Positions 22,967 through 31,610 of a stretch of DNA of 33,051 nt are shown piece by piece. Source of the DNA: Phycisphaerae bacterium (GTDB lineage: Bacteria; Planctomycetota; Phycisphaerae; Phycisphaerales; UBA1924); NCBI GenBank assembly GCA_002706885.1, contig PAKY01000027.1, positions 1 to 33,051 of the forward strand, read 5' to 3'. Position 1 is the first letter of the stretch; every line of letters starts with the position of its first letter. The notes under the pieces are model-generated. The model was not told the origin of the DNA. It did no database searches and saw nothing but the letters and a program-made list of their open reading frames with translations. Made by a program: the position numbers and the translations under genes.

Positions 22967-24742
22967 CTACAGCTTGAACCCGCCCATCTGCCGCGCCAGG
23001 TCGTCGGCCAGGCCGCTCAAGGTGCGGCACTCCTGACGACAATCATTCACCTCCCCCGCGGTAGCACGCGCCAGATCGGAAATGCCTTGTACGTTGCGGT
23101 TGATCTCCTCGGTCACCGCCGACTGTTCCTCGGTAGCGGCCGCCACCTGATGGTTCATGTCGCTGATGCGGTTCACCTGCTCGGTGATCGCCTCAAGTGA
23201 ACGTCCCGTGCGCTGGCTGGAGGCAACCCCTGTCCCGGTAGCCGCCTGCCCCTTGTGCATCGAAGCCACAGCGTTTTCCGCGCCCTGCTTAAGGCCAGCG
23301 ATCATGCTCTGAATCTCGTCGGTGGACAGCTGCGTACGACGCGCCAATGTGCGTACTTCATCCGCCACCACTGCAAAGCCGCGGCCCATTTCGCCGGCCC
23401 GCGCCGCTTCAATCGCTGCGTTCAGGGCGAGCAGATTAGTCTGTTCGGAGACGCCACGGATCACTGCCAGCACTTGGTCGATGGAGGCCACTTGCCGGGC
23501 CAGCTCGCCCACCGCGCCCGAAGCCGTGCCGATATCGTCAGACATGCTTTCAATATGGGAAATGGAGCCGCGCACCACCTCTCGGGCCTGCAACGCCTCC
23601 TCCCGAGCGCCATGCGACGCAGAAGCCGCACTGCCGGCGTTGCGCGCAATCTCCTGCACCGTCAGCCCCATTTCATGAACTGCAGTGGCCACCATCTCAG
23701 TCATTTCCTGTTGGCGGTCGGCACGCGTGGCGGTGTTGTCCACCACCTTCGCCACTTGGCCAACCGTGGAGCGCAGCCGCTCGCTGGTATTCAGCACGTC
23801 CGCGATCATCTCGCGCTGGCTGAGCAAAAAGCGGTTGAAGCCACGGGCCAGATCCCCCAACTCATCAGCACGGCTGTCATCCAGGCGATGGGTAAGGTCA
23901 CCGCCGCCGCTGCCAATTGCCACCAAGGCACGGGTAACCTGCTGGATAGGCTTGACCAGGCTCTGCGCCAACCAAACCACCAATGCCAGACACACCAGCG
24001 CCACACCCGCACCGATCAGGCTGGTCAACCACAGCGCCTGGTGCGCTTGCGCATAGATTTGTGCTTCCGGCACCTCAGCGACTAACGTCCAATTCAAATC
24101 GCGCAATGGCAAGCTGATCGCCAGATAGGGCTCGCCCTCGCGCTCGAAAGCCGCCGATGACAGCGCAGACTTGCCCAGTACGGCCCGTGCTGCCGGTGCG
24201 CCAATCTGCTCGGCGAGTTGGCGATCACCGTTCAAATCGGTTTGCGGATGGATCTGAATCAGGCCGTCGTTGCGCACCAGGTACACCTTGCCGCGCTCGC
24301 CGAAACTGAAGTTTTTGATCAGAGTTGAGAGCTCGTCCATGCGCAAACCGAGGCCGGCAACGCCCAGCAACTGACCAGCTTTTTCCACGCGCAGATCGAT
24401 AAACAGCGTGAGGGCGCCGGTATTGCCGTCGGTACCAATTTCGACGACGCGGCGCTGCGCACTGTCGAGGAAACGGTAATACCAGGCGTCTTGGGCGTTA
24501 GCGCGGCTCAGCGTGCGCTCCAGCCCCTTTTCACTGTAATGGCGACTGGTTGCCGAAGAAATCACGAAAGCCGTGGCGGCCTTGTGCTGCTCCAACACTC
24601 CACTCAGGTAGCTGACAAAGCGTGGTAGATCGGCACCATTTTCGCTCTCCGCCAACCAGTCGCGCACCATTGTGTTGCTGGCAATATCGTCCGCTGCCGT
24701 CAGCGGTTGCATCAGAATTCGCTCGATTTTCGATAATTCCAA
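22967..24742 (-). pseudogene. Methyl-accepting chemotaxis protein truncated at its N-terminus
   Basis: The remaining 591 codons hold most of a dCache-type periplasmic domain and one transmembrane helix ([21 protein letters not shown]). A HAMP domain ([26 protein letters not shown]) and a full signalling hairpin with [35 protein letters not shown] follow. The cytoplasmic half is intact. The first transmembrane helix and start are missing. Homology-like sequence stops within a few codons of the terminal repeat at 24745, and an in-frame stop precedes it. The only available start is TTG. Without helix 1 the sensor cannot be inserted normally. The intact relative may have been a purine sensor such as McpH of P. 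putida, but that link rests on context. Confidence 0.85.
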
Positions 24743-24748
24743 GCGTCC

Positions 24749-24768
24749 GCTTCTGGCCGGTTAGCGAC
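24749..24768 (+). repeat. Left terminal inverted repeat of the recombinase element
   Basis: Twenty bases perfectly complementary to 25468-25487. A 27-bp version (24745-24771) has a near-match at 32209-32238. Confidence 0.85.
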
Positions 24769-24791
24769 CACCGTTCAGGCTAGCCATTCTT

Positions 24792-24812
24792 GTCCTCCCA
24801 CACGTGGAGGAC
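24792..24812 (+). promoter_or_regulatory. Hairpin that pairs the recombinase ribosome binding site
   Basis: GTCCTCCCAC and GTGGAGGAC can pair with one bulged C. The 3' arm contains the GGAGG Shine-Dalgarno (24806-24810) of the recombinase ATG at 24818. In long transcripts entering from outside the site would be masked, limiting expression, as known for some insertion sequences. Confidence 0.55.
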
Positions 24813-24817
24813 TTGCT

Positions 24818-25438
24818 ATGAACATCATCGCTACCTGCAGCCGCCAGCCCTGGAACAAAGGAAAACTGGTCGGACAGAAAACTCCACTCCGACTGAGAGA
24901 TATCTGGGCCATCCGAGTAAGGCTTCAAATTGCAGAAAGAACTCGGGATCTGGCTCTCTTCGACCTGGCCATCGACAGCAAGCTTCGAGCCTGCGACTTA
25001 ACCAAGCTCCGTGTGCGGGACGTTGCCCATGGTGAGCAGGTGTCATCACGAGCAATAGTGATGCAGCAGAAAACACAGCGGCCAGTGCAGTTCGAGATCA
25101 CTGAGCAAACTCGGGCGGCGCTCGCGGCTTGGATACATCAAGTACAGCTCCGCGGCGAGGACTACCTGTTCCCGAGTCGACTGCATAACTCAGACCATCT
25201 ATCCACTCGTCAGTACGCCCGTATCGTCAAAGGCTGGGTGAAAGCCATTGGCCTTGACCCAGCCATGTATGGCACTCACACAATGAGACGCACGAAGGCA
25301 TCACTGATCTATCGCAGGACGAAGAACCTGCGGGCCGTTCAACTGCTGCTCGGCCATACGAAGCTGGAGAGCACCGTTCGATATCTGGGAATTGAGGTCG
25401 ATGACGCCTTGGAAATGACGGAACAGACCGAAGTGTGA
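24818..25438 (+). CDS. Minimal tyrosine recombinase (site-specific integrase, catalytic domain only)
   Basis: The 206-aa protein contains essentially only the catalytic domain. Arg57 (SKLRACDLTKLR), the beta-hairpin Lys85 (QKTQRP), His154-x-x-Arg157 (GTHTMRR), His180 (LLGHTKLEST) and the nucleophile Tyr189 (TVRYLGIE) are all in order, so it should be active. Phage integrases and XerCD have about 300-400 residues with an N-terminal core-binding domain; here only ~30 basic residues precede the catalytic fold. A strong GGAGG lies 7 nt before the ATG but inside a hairpin. It is the only gene between the terminal repeats. Small stand-alone integrases of this type are scattered in Pseudomonas genomes, and integrase genes are reported next to tmexCD-toprJ clusters. 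Confidence 0.92.
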   Translation: MNIIATCSRQPWNKGKLVGQKTPLRLRDIWAIRVRLQIAERTRDLALFDLAIDSKLRACDLTKLRVRDVAHGEQVSSRAIVMQQKTQRPVQFEITEQTRAALAAWIHQVQLRGEDYLFPSRLHNSDHLSTRQYARIVKGWVKAIGLDPAMYGTHTMRRTKASLIYRRTKNLRAVQLLLGHTKLESTVRYLGIEVDDALEMTEQTEV

Positions 25439-25447
25439 CCATGTGTA

Positions 25448-25472
25448 GCGACGGCCAAAGTCAGGCCGTCGC
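25448..25472 (+). terminator. Hairpin after the recombinase gene, overlapping the right repeat
   Basis: GCGACGGCC and GGCCGTCGC form a perfect 9-bp stem with a 7-nt loop 10 bp past the stop codon. The 3' arm overlaps the right terminal repeat. No T run follows, so a structural role at the element end is as likely as termination. Confidence 0.45.
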
Positions 25473-25487
25473 TAACCGGCCAGAAGC
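25468..25487 (-). repeat. Right terminal inverted repeat of the recombinase element
   Basis: Exact reverse complement of 24749-24768, in opposite orientation, marking the right end of the element. Confidence 0.85.
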
Positions 25488-25640
25488 AGTCAATCAATGC
25501 GTTACAGTGATTTTTTGCAGCTCTTTATAGAGCCGTTAGCTGCCGCCACCAATAATCCATAGGCCTGCCAGTCGTCAGAGAGTCTTATTCTCGATCAGGC
25601 GATTTCCCCGTGGATGACCAGTAGCTCACTGGTGATGGAG

Positions 25641-25673
25641 CCAGAGTCCTGTCTTCGAATGCAGGACTCCTGG
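25641..25673 (-). terminator. Hairpin downstream of the efflux operon
   Basis: CCAGAGTCCTG and CAGGACTCCTGG pair with one bulge, 7 bp past the OprJ-type stop. It lacks a clear U tract but is the only candidate end signal for the operon. Confidence 0.45.
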
Positions 25674-25679
25674 CTTTGC

Positions 25680-27113
25680 TCACTCAGCGCCGATCCCGGC
25701 CATCGGTTCAGTTTGGCCCCAGCCACCGCCCAGAGACCTGAACAGGTCAACCAGCGCAATCTGCCGTTCCGTGCTGATTTGAATTAGTGTGGTCTGGTTG
25801 CTAAAGGTGCTGCGCTGGGCGTCAAGATAACGCAGGTAGTCGTCCACGCCGCCCTCGTAACGCGCCTTAGCCAGGGCCATCGCAGCCTCGCTGGAACCGG
25901 CCAGAGCCTGGCGGGCAGCCTCCTCGCGGCGCAGGGTGTCGGTGGCGGCCAGGGCATCGGCCACTTCGCGGAAGGCGGTCTGGATGGTGCCTTCGTAGTC
26001 GGCCACCGCCGCGTCCTGGCGCACTTCGGCGAGGTCCAGGTTGGCGCGGTTGCGGCCACCGGCGAAGATCGGCAGCGACAGCGTCGGGGCAAAGCTCCAG
26101 GCCCGCGAGCCGCCATCGAACAATCCGGACAACTCGGCACTGGAGCTGCCCACCGAACCGGTCAGGCTGATCCGGGGAAAGAACGCGGCGCGAGCTGCAC
26201 CGATATCGGCATTGCGCGCCTTGAGGCGGTGCTCGCTGGCGAGAATGTCCGGGCGCCGTTCGATCAGTTCCGAGCTGGTGCCGGGGGCGATGTCCTGCAG
26301 CACCATCAGGTCGTCGCGGGGCGTCGCGGGCAGCAGGCGAGCGGCATCTGGCGTGCCGAGCAACAGGACCAGGGCGTTGTCCGCCTGGCGTAACTGGCGT
26401 TCGGTGCTCTCGCGCTCGGCCCTAGCCTGTTCGGCAAGGCCGACCGCTTCCTGGTAATCCAGGGCGGTGGCGGCCCCCGCTGCACGGCGCTGGCTGACCA
26501 GCTCCAGCGAGGCCATGCGGCTGTCCAGGGTTTGTTCGACCAGGGCCATGCGGCGTAGCGCACCATCGCGGGTCAGGTAGGCCTGGATGACCTCGGCAAC
26601 CAGGCTGATCTGCGTGGCACGGGTCGCCTCCTCGGTCGCCAGGTAGGTCTCCAGCGCGGCCTCGGAGAGGTTGCGCACGCGGCCGAACAGGTCGACTTCG
26701 TACTCCGCGAGGCCGAGGCCGACCTGATAGTTGCTGGTCACTTCCGAGCGCCCGGTCTGCGACAGATCGGCAGGCAGGCGCTGGCGGTTGCCGCTGGCAT
26801 TGGCGTTGATCGAAGGCAGGCGATCAGCACGCTGGATGCGGTACTGGGCACGCGCAGCTTCGATATCCAGCAGCGCCTGGCGCAGGCTGCGGTTGTTGCT
26901 CAGCGCCGTATCCACCGCGCGGCGCAAGTCGGCATCGACGATGAAGGTCTGCCAGTCCAGCGCCTGGGCACGGGCGCCCTCCGCGTCGGCGGCTTGCCAG
27001 TGCGACGCGACCGGTGCCTGCGGGCGCTCGTAGGTCGGGGCCAGCGAACACCCCGCCAGGGCGGCAATGGCCAGGGGCAGCAGAGCGCGACGGAGCATGA
27101 AGTGAGAGGTCAT
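25680..27113 (-). CDS. toprJ: Outer-membrane efflux channel of the OprJ/TOprJ type
   Basis: The 477-aa protein starts with a lipoprotein signal (MLRRALLPLAIAALAGC, lipobox LAGC) and the NodT/OprM opening APTYERPQAPV. It continues with two TolC-like repeats forming the trans-periplasmic alpha-barrel, including YEVDLFGRVRNLSEAALETYLA and the second-half RPDILASEHRLKARNADIGAARAAFFPRISL. It closes the tripartite pump encoded with it. It begins 4 bp after the pump gene's stop, so it is co-translated. The length equals that which I remember for TOprJ of the plasmid-borne tigecycline-resistance clusters; the exact allele cannot be assigned by eye. A nearby alternative start is the internal Met at residue 6. 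Confidence 0.92.
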   Translation of the reverse strand: MTSHFMLRRALLPLAIAALAGCSLAPTYERPQAPVASHWQAADAEGARAQALDWQTFIVDADLRRAVDTALSNNRSLRQALLDIEAARAQYRIQRADRLPSINANASGNRQRLPADLSQTGRSEVTSNYQVGLGLAEYEVDLFGRVRNLSEAALETYLATEEATRATQISLVAEVIQAYLTRDGALRRMALVEQTLDSRMASLELVSQRRAAGAATALDYQEAVGLAEQARAERESTERQLRQADNALVLLLGTPDAARLLPATPRDDLMVLQDIAPGTSSELIERRPDILASEHRLKARNADIGAARAAFFPRISLTGSVGSSSAELSGLFDGGSRAWSFAPTLSLPIFAGGRNRANLDLAEVRQDAAVADYEGTIQTAFREVADALAATDTLRREEAARQALAGSSEAAMALAKARYEGGVDDYLRYLDAQRSTFSNQTTLIQISTERQIALVDLFRSLGGGWGQTEPMAGIGAE

Positions 27114-27117
27114 CGCA

Positions 27118-30100
27118 TTACTCCGCTTTATGCAGGGGATGGTTGTCGGTTTGCTGAGGTTTGGTGCGCAGCAGCGACAGCACCCAGACGAAGAAGATCG
27201 GCACGAAGATCACCCCGAGCATGGTCGCGCTGAGCATCCCGCCCAGCACCCCGGTGCCCAGTGCGCGCTGGCTCGCAGCGCCGGCGCCAGTGGCGATGGC
27301 CAGCGGCACCACGCCGAGCATGAACGCCATGGAGGTCATGATGATCGGGCGGAAACGCAGGCGCGCGGCTTCGACAGCGGCATCGCGCAGCGAGTAGCCG
27401 TCTTCCCACAGGTCCTTGGCGAACTCGACGATGAGAATGGCGTTCTTCGCCGCCAGGCCGATCACGGTGATCAGGCCGACCTTGAAGTACACGTCGTTGG
27501 GCAGGCCGATGGCAGTCACCGCCAGTACCGCGCCGAGTGCGCCGACCGGCACGATCAGCATCACCGTCAGCGGGATCGCCCAGCTCTCGTAGAGCGCCAC
27601 CAGCAGCAGGAACACCACGGTGATGGCCAGCGCGAACAGCATCGTCGCCTGGCCGCTGGCGACCCGCTCCTGATACGAAAGCCCGGTCCACTCGTAGCCG
27701 ATACCTTCGGGCAGCTCGGCAGCGATGCGCTCCAGTTCGAGCATCGCCTCGCCAGTGCTCACGCCGGGCGCGGCGTCACCGGCAATGCGGATCGACGGGT
27801 AACCGTTGTAACGCGCGACCTGCACCGGGCCTTCCTCCCAGCTCGTGGTGACGAAAGCACTCAGCGGTACCAGGCTGCCGCTGTCGTTGGGCACATGCAG
27901 GCGCAGGACGCTTTCCGGCGTCATGCGCTCGGCCTGTTCGGCCTGTACCACCACGCGCTGCTGGCGGCCGGCGTTGGCGAAGTCGTTGATCACCGACGAG
28001 CCGAACGCAGTGGACAGCGCGCTGCTGATCGCTTCGAAGCTGACACCCAGCGTGCGGGCCTGCTCACGGTCGATCACCAGGCGCAGCTGCGGCGCCTCGG
28101 CCAGACCTTCCATCATGGCGTAGAGGAACTTCGGATTGCCGTTGACCTTGCCCAGCACTTCATCGCGCGCTGCCAACAGGGCATCGCGGCCAAGGCCGGC
28201 GCGGTCCTGCAGGCGCAGGGCGAAACCACCCGAGTTGCCCAGGCCTTCGACCGGCGGTGGCGGCACCGCCATGATCGCGCCGTCATCGAGGTTGGCGAAG
28301 TGCTGGTTGACCGCAGCCGACTCGGCTTCCGGCGACTGCGAAGAATCTCGCTCGGACCAGTCCTTGAGCAGCGGGAAGGCAATGGCCGCGTTCTCACCCA
28401 TGCCGGAGAAGCTGAAGCCGAGGACCAGAAAGGACGTCTGCACGGCCTCGCGGGCCATCAGAAACTCTTCCAGCTCCTCACCCGTGGCCGAGGTGCGCTC
28501 ACGGGTAGCGCCTGGCGGCAACTGGATGTCGACGATCATGTAGCCCTGGTCTTCCACCGGCACGAAGGATTCCGGCAGGCGCAGGTAGAAGAAACCCATC
28601 AGCACCACCACGCCCAGGTAGATGAACATCACCCGCCCGGCGCGCGGCACCAGCTTGCCGTTGAGTTTGGTGTAGCGGCCGGTCAGGGCGGTGAACTTGC
28701 GGTTGAACCAGCCGAAGAAACCGGTCTTCTCGTGATGGCCCTCGGGGATCGGTTTGAGCAGCGTGGCACACAGCGCCGGGGTGAAGGTCAGCGCAAGAAA
28801 GCCCGAGAACAGGATCGACACCGCCAGCGACAGCGAGAACTGCTGGTAGATCACCCCCACCGAGCCGGCCATGAAGGCCAGCGGCAGGAACACCGCCGAC
28901 AGCACCAGGGTGATACCGATGATCGCCCCGGACACCTGCCCCATCGCCTTGATGGTCGCCGGCACCGGCGCCAGGCCTTCCTCGGCCATGATCCGCTCGA
29001 CGTTCTCCACCACCACGATGGCGTCGTCCACCAAGATGCCGATGGCCAGCACCATGCCGAACATGGTCATCATGTTCACCGAGAAGCCCAGCAGGTACAT
29101 GAAGGTCAGGGTACCAAGCAGACACACCGGCACGACGATGGACGGGATCAGGGTGTAGCGCACGTTCTGCAGGAACAGGAACATCACCAGGAACACCAGC
29201 ACCATGGCCTCGATGAGGGTCATGATGACCTTGTCGATGGCCACGTCGACGAAGCGCGAGGTGTCGTACGGCACGGAGAACTCGACGTTGTCCGGGAAGT
29301 TGGCCGACAGCTCGGTCAGACGCTGCTTGACCGCCTCGGCGGTCTGGATCGCGTTGGCACCGGGCGACAGCTGCACGGCGGCGGCAACGGCGGGCTTGCC
29401 GTCCTGGCGCGAGCCGAAGTTGTAGTCCTGGCTGCCGACCTCGATGCGTGCCACGTCGCCCAGGGTCAGGCGCGAGCCGTCCTGGTTGGCACGCAGCACG
29501 ATGGCGGCGAATTCCTGCGGGTTGTCCAGGGTGCCCTTGACCGCCAGGGTCGCCGTCAGCTCCTGCTCGCTGGAACCCGGCGTGCTGCCGAAGGCACCGG
29601 CCGGCACCTGCACGTTCTGCGCGCGGATCGCGTTGTTCACGTCATCGATGGACAGGCCGTAGCCGACCAGCTTCTGCGGATCGATCCACACGCGCATGGC
29701 CGCCTCGGAGGCGAAGAACTGCAGCTTGCCGACGCCGTTCACGCGACGGATTTCGTTGTTGATGTTGCGCGCGGCGTAATCGGCCAGCGCCGTGACGTTG
29801 GCGTCCTTGTCGCCATCGGTGTAGCTCAGCGCATAGATCAGCAGGAAGCCGGCGGTGGCCTGCTCGGTCTGGATGCCGAGGGTCAGCACGGCCTGCGGCA
29901 TACGTGCCTCGGCCTTCTTCAGACGGTTCTGCACGTCAACCTGGGCCAGTTCGGGGTCGGTCCCTGGCTGGAAGGTGACGGTGATCTCGGCGATGCCGTT
30001 GGCGTTGCTGGTGGACTCGAAGTACAGCAGGTTCTTGGCGCCGTTGAGTTCTTCCTCGATGACGCTGGTCACCGAGTCGGTGAGCACCTGCGCCGAAGCG

Positions 30101-30252
30101 CCGGGATAGGTGGCGGTCACGGTGATCTGCGGCGGCGCCACGTTGGGGTACTGCGCCACCGGCAGGAACGGGATGGCCAGCAGGCCACCCAGCGAGATGA
30201 ACAGGGCGACTACCCAGGCGAAATTGGGGCGCCGGATGAAAAACAGGGACAT
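27118..30252 (-). CDS. tmexD: RND (HAE1) multidrug efflux pump, MexD/TMexD type
   Basis: The 1044-aa inner-membrane pump has 12 transmembrane helices and two large periplasmic loops. The TM4 proton-relay pair is Asp-Asp in ILVDDAIVVVENVERIMAEEG, with a matching Lys in GLAAKNAILIVEFAKDLWEDG in TM10. Start (MSLFFIRRPNFAWVVALFISLGG) and many blocks follow MexD more closely than MexB, MexF or MexY. It exports amphiphilic drugs by proton antiport, and the MexD-type drug pocket in TMexD variants extends the range to tigecycline. It lies 15 nt after the adaptor gene, with GGAGA before the ATG. Family assignment is firm; the mobile tmexD designation rests on length and remembered sequence. Confidence 0.95.
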   Translation of the reverse strand: MSLFFIRRPNFAWVVALFISLGGLLAIPFLPVAQYPNVAPPQITVTATYPGASAQVLTDSVTSVIEEELNGAKNLLYFESTSNANGIAEITVTFQPGTDPELAQVDVQNRLKKAEARMPQAVLTLGIQTEQATAGFLLIYALSYTDGDKDANVTALADYAARNINNEIRRVNGVGKLQFFASEAAMRVWIDPQKLVGYGLSIDDVNNAIRAQNVQVPAGAFGSTPGSSEQELTATLAVKGTLDNPQEFAAIVLRANQDGSRLTLGDVARIEVGSQDYNFGSRQDGKPAVAAAVQLSPGANAIQTAEAVKQRLTELSANFPDNVEFSVPYDTSRFVDVAIDKVIMTLIEAMVLVFLVMFLFLQNVRYTLIPSIVVPVCLLGTLTFMYLLGFSVNMMTMFGMVLAIGILVDDAIVVVENVERIMAEEGLAPVPATIKAMGQVSGAIIGITLVLSAVFLPLAFMAGSVGVIYQQFSLSLAVSILFSGFLALTFTPALCATLLKPIPEGHHEKTGFFGWFNRKFTALTGRYTKLNGKLVPRAGRVMFIYLGVVVLMGFFYLRLPESFVPVEDQGYMIVDIQLPPGATRERTSATGEELEEFLMAREAVQTSFLVLGFSFSGMGENAAIAFPLLKDWSERDSSQSPEAESAAVNQHFANLDDGAIMAVPPPPVEGLGNSGGFALRLQDRAGLGRDALLAARDEVLGKVNGNPKFLYAMMEGLAEAPQLRLVIDREQARTLGVSFEAISSALSTAFGSSVINDFANAGRQQRVVVQAEQAERMTPESVLRLHVPNDSGSLVPLSAFVTTSWEEGPVQVARYNGYPSIRIAGDAAPGVSTGEAMLELERIAAELPEGIGYEWTGLSYQERVASGQATMLFALAITVVFLLLVALYESWAIPLTVMLIVPVGALGAVLAVTAIGLPNDVYFKVGLITVIGLAAKNAILIVEFAKDLWEDGYSLRDAAVEAARLRFRPIIMTSMAFMLGVVPLAIATGAGAASQRALGTGVLGGMLSATMLGVIFVPIFFVWVLSLLRTKPQQTDNHPLHKAE

Positions 30253-30267
30253 GAGAGGTTCTCCGGC

Positions 30268-31431
30268 TTACTGCGCCTGGGACTGTGGAGCGGCTTCGGC
30301 GGCATCTTGCTCGCGGGGGATGACCTTGGCGCCCGGACGGATAGCCGCCAGCGAGCTGGTGATCACCTTGTCGCCGACCTGCAGGCCCTCGCTGATCTGC
30401 CAGCGCGAGCCCTGCATGGCACCGGTGGTGACCTGGCGCGCCTCGACGGTATCGCCCTGCCCCAGCAGCATCACGCTGGCCTGACCGTCAGCCGAACGCT
30501 GCACGGCACGTTGCGGCACCAGGATGGCGTTCTGGTTGAGCCCCTGCGGCGTGCGCACACGCACGTACATACCCGGCAGCAACACGCCCTCGGGGTTGTC
30601 GAACTGCCCTCGCAGGGCGATTTGCCCGGTGCTGCGATCCACCGAGATATCAGTGAACAGCAGCGTGCCCTTGCTCTCGATATCGGTACCATCGACGCGC
30701 AGCGACAACGGCTGGTCGCTAGCGCCGGCAACCTTGCCCTCGGCGATGGCCGCGCGCAGGCGCAGGGCGTCGGCAGCCGGCTGGGTGAAGTCGGCGTACA
30801 CCGGATCAAGTTGCTGGATACGCGCTAGCAGAGTCGCCTCACCCTGGCCTACCAGCGCCCCTTCGGTGACCTGGGCTCGGCCGATGCGTCCGGCAATGGG
30901 TGCGCGAACCTCGGCATAGCCCAGGTCCAGGCGGGCGGTTTCGACATTGGCCTGGGCCGATCGCTTGTCGGCCTGGGCACTCTGCAGAGCGGCCTTGGCG
31001 TTGTCGAAATCCTGCTGGCTGACGGCGTTGATCTTCACCAGCGGCTCGTATCGGCGAACCATCGCCTGGGCCTGGAACAACTGCGCCTCGGCGCGGGCCA
31101 GTTCACCCTGCGCCCGCGACAGGGCCGCTTTGAACGGCGCAGGGTCGATCTGGAACAGCACGTCGCCGGCCTTCACGTCGGCCCCTTCCTCAAAGGTGCG
31201 CTTGAGCACGATCCCCGCCACCCGCGCGCGCACCTCGGCGACACGCACCGGCTCGATGCGTCCTGGTAGCTCGGCAACCACGGTGAAGGGCTCGGTCTGC
31301 ACGCTGAGCACATCGACTTCACGCGCCGGCGCCTCCTCCCCTTGCTCTTCGGGCTTGTCGCAGCCAACCAGGGTCACGGCGACCAAACAGGAGATCACGG
31401 AAAAAGTGATCCACTCGCGAAATTTGTTCAT
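30268..31431 (-). CDS. tmexC: RND periplasmic adaptor, MexC/TMexC type
   Basis: The 387-aa lipoprotein has a signal with lipobox LVGC (Cys24) and then the membrane-fusion-protein order. The first lipoyl half is ELPGRIEPVRVAEVRARVAGIV, then a helical hairpin (ALSRAQGELARAEAQLFQAQAMVRRYEPL...QSAQADKRSAQANVETARLDLGYAEVRAPI). The second lipoyl half and the beta-barrel and membrane-proximal domains (GQIALRGQFDNPEGVLLPGMYVRV) follow. It links pump and outer-membrane channel. First gene of the minus-strand efflux operon, transcribed from the palindrome-containing region shared with the NfxB-type repressor. Wording and length match MexC and in particular TMexC as I recall it. Confidence 0.94.
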   Translation of the reverse strand: MNKFREWITFSVISCLVAVTLVGCDKPEEQGEEAPAREVDVLSVQTEPFTVVAELPGRIEPVRVAEVRARVAGIVLKRTFEEGADVKAGDVLFQIDPAPFKAALSRAQGELARAEAQLFQAQAMVRRYEPLVKINAVSQQDFDNAKAALQSAQADKRSAQANVETARLDLGYAEVRAPIAGRIGRAQVTEGALVGQGEATLLARIQQLDPVYADFTQPAADALRLRAAIAEGKVAGASDQPLSLRVDGTDIESKGTLLFTDISVDRSTGQIALRGQFDNPEGVLLPGMYVRVRTPQGLNQNAILVPQRAVQRSADGQASVMLLGQGDTVEARQVTTGAMQGSRWQISEGLQVGDKVITSSLAAIRPGAKVIPREQDAAEAAPQSQAQ

Positions 31432-31479
31432 ATCTCACCCAAGCACGAAGCCAGTACGTAGTCGAAGCCGCGCATGATC

Positions 31480-31527
31480 CACACTAAAATCAAATGAGTC
31501 AATATTGACTCATTTGATTTTAGTGTG
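31480..31527. promoter_or_regulatory. Perfect 48-bp palindrome in the repressor/efflux control region
   Basis: Bases 31480-31503 are the exact reverse complement of 31504-31527, with no spacer; the centre reads GTCAATATTGAC. TTGACT and TTGATT hexamers lie in both arms. For the repressor a promoter TTGATT (31514-31519), 16 bp, TAGTAT (31536-31541) is possible. For the efflux operon TTGACT (31502-31497), 17 bp, GATCAT is possible. It lies about 50 bp before the adaptor start and 84 bp before the repressor start and is the obvious operator for the NfxB-type protein. Confidence 0.75.
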
Positions 31528-31610
31528 AACAAAGCTAGTATCCTCTTTGAGAAAAATGAGTGTTCTAGGCAAAATACCCGCATCTGCCTGCGATAGATAA
31601 AGAGTGACCG

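Larger units (their letters stand above)
24745..25487. mobile_element. Minimal tyrosine-recombinase element with 20-bp terminal inverted repeats
   Basis: A single recombinase gene lies between perfect inverted repeats, GCTTCTGGCCGGTTAGCGAC at 24749-24768 and its complement at 25468-25487, for a total of about 0.74 kb. The left repeat abuts the broken chemoreceptor gene. Immediately outside both ends the sequences are related but not identical (GTCC versus GACT, read outward to inward). I see no target-site duplication. The missing half of the chemoreceptor does not resume on the right, so the right flank was changed by deletion or recombination. Confidence 0.75.

Noticed and set aside
27130..30828. 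A 1232-codon open frame on the plus strand opposite the efflux pump and adaptor
   Set aside because: It is the antisense shadow of two clearly homologous genes in GC-rich DNA; its translation is rich in His, Arg and Gln, with no recognisable domain.
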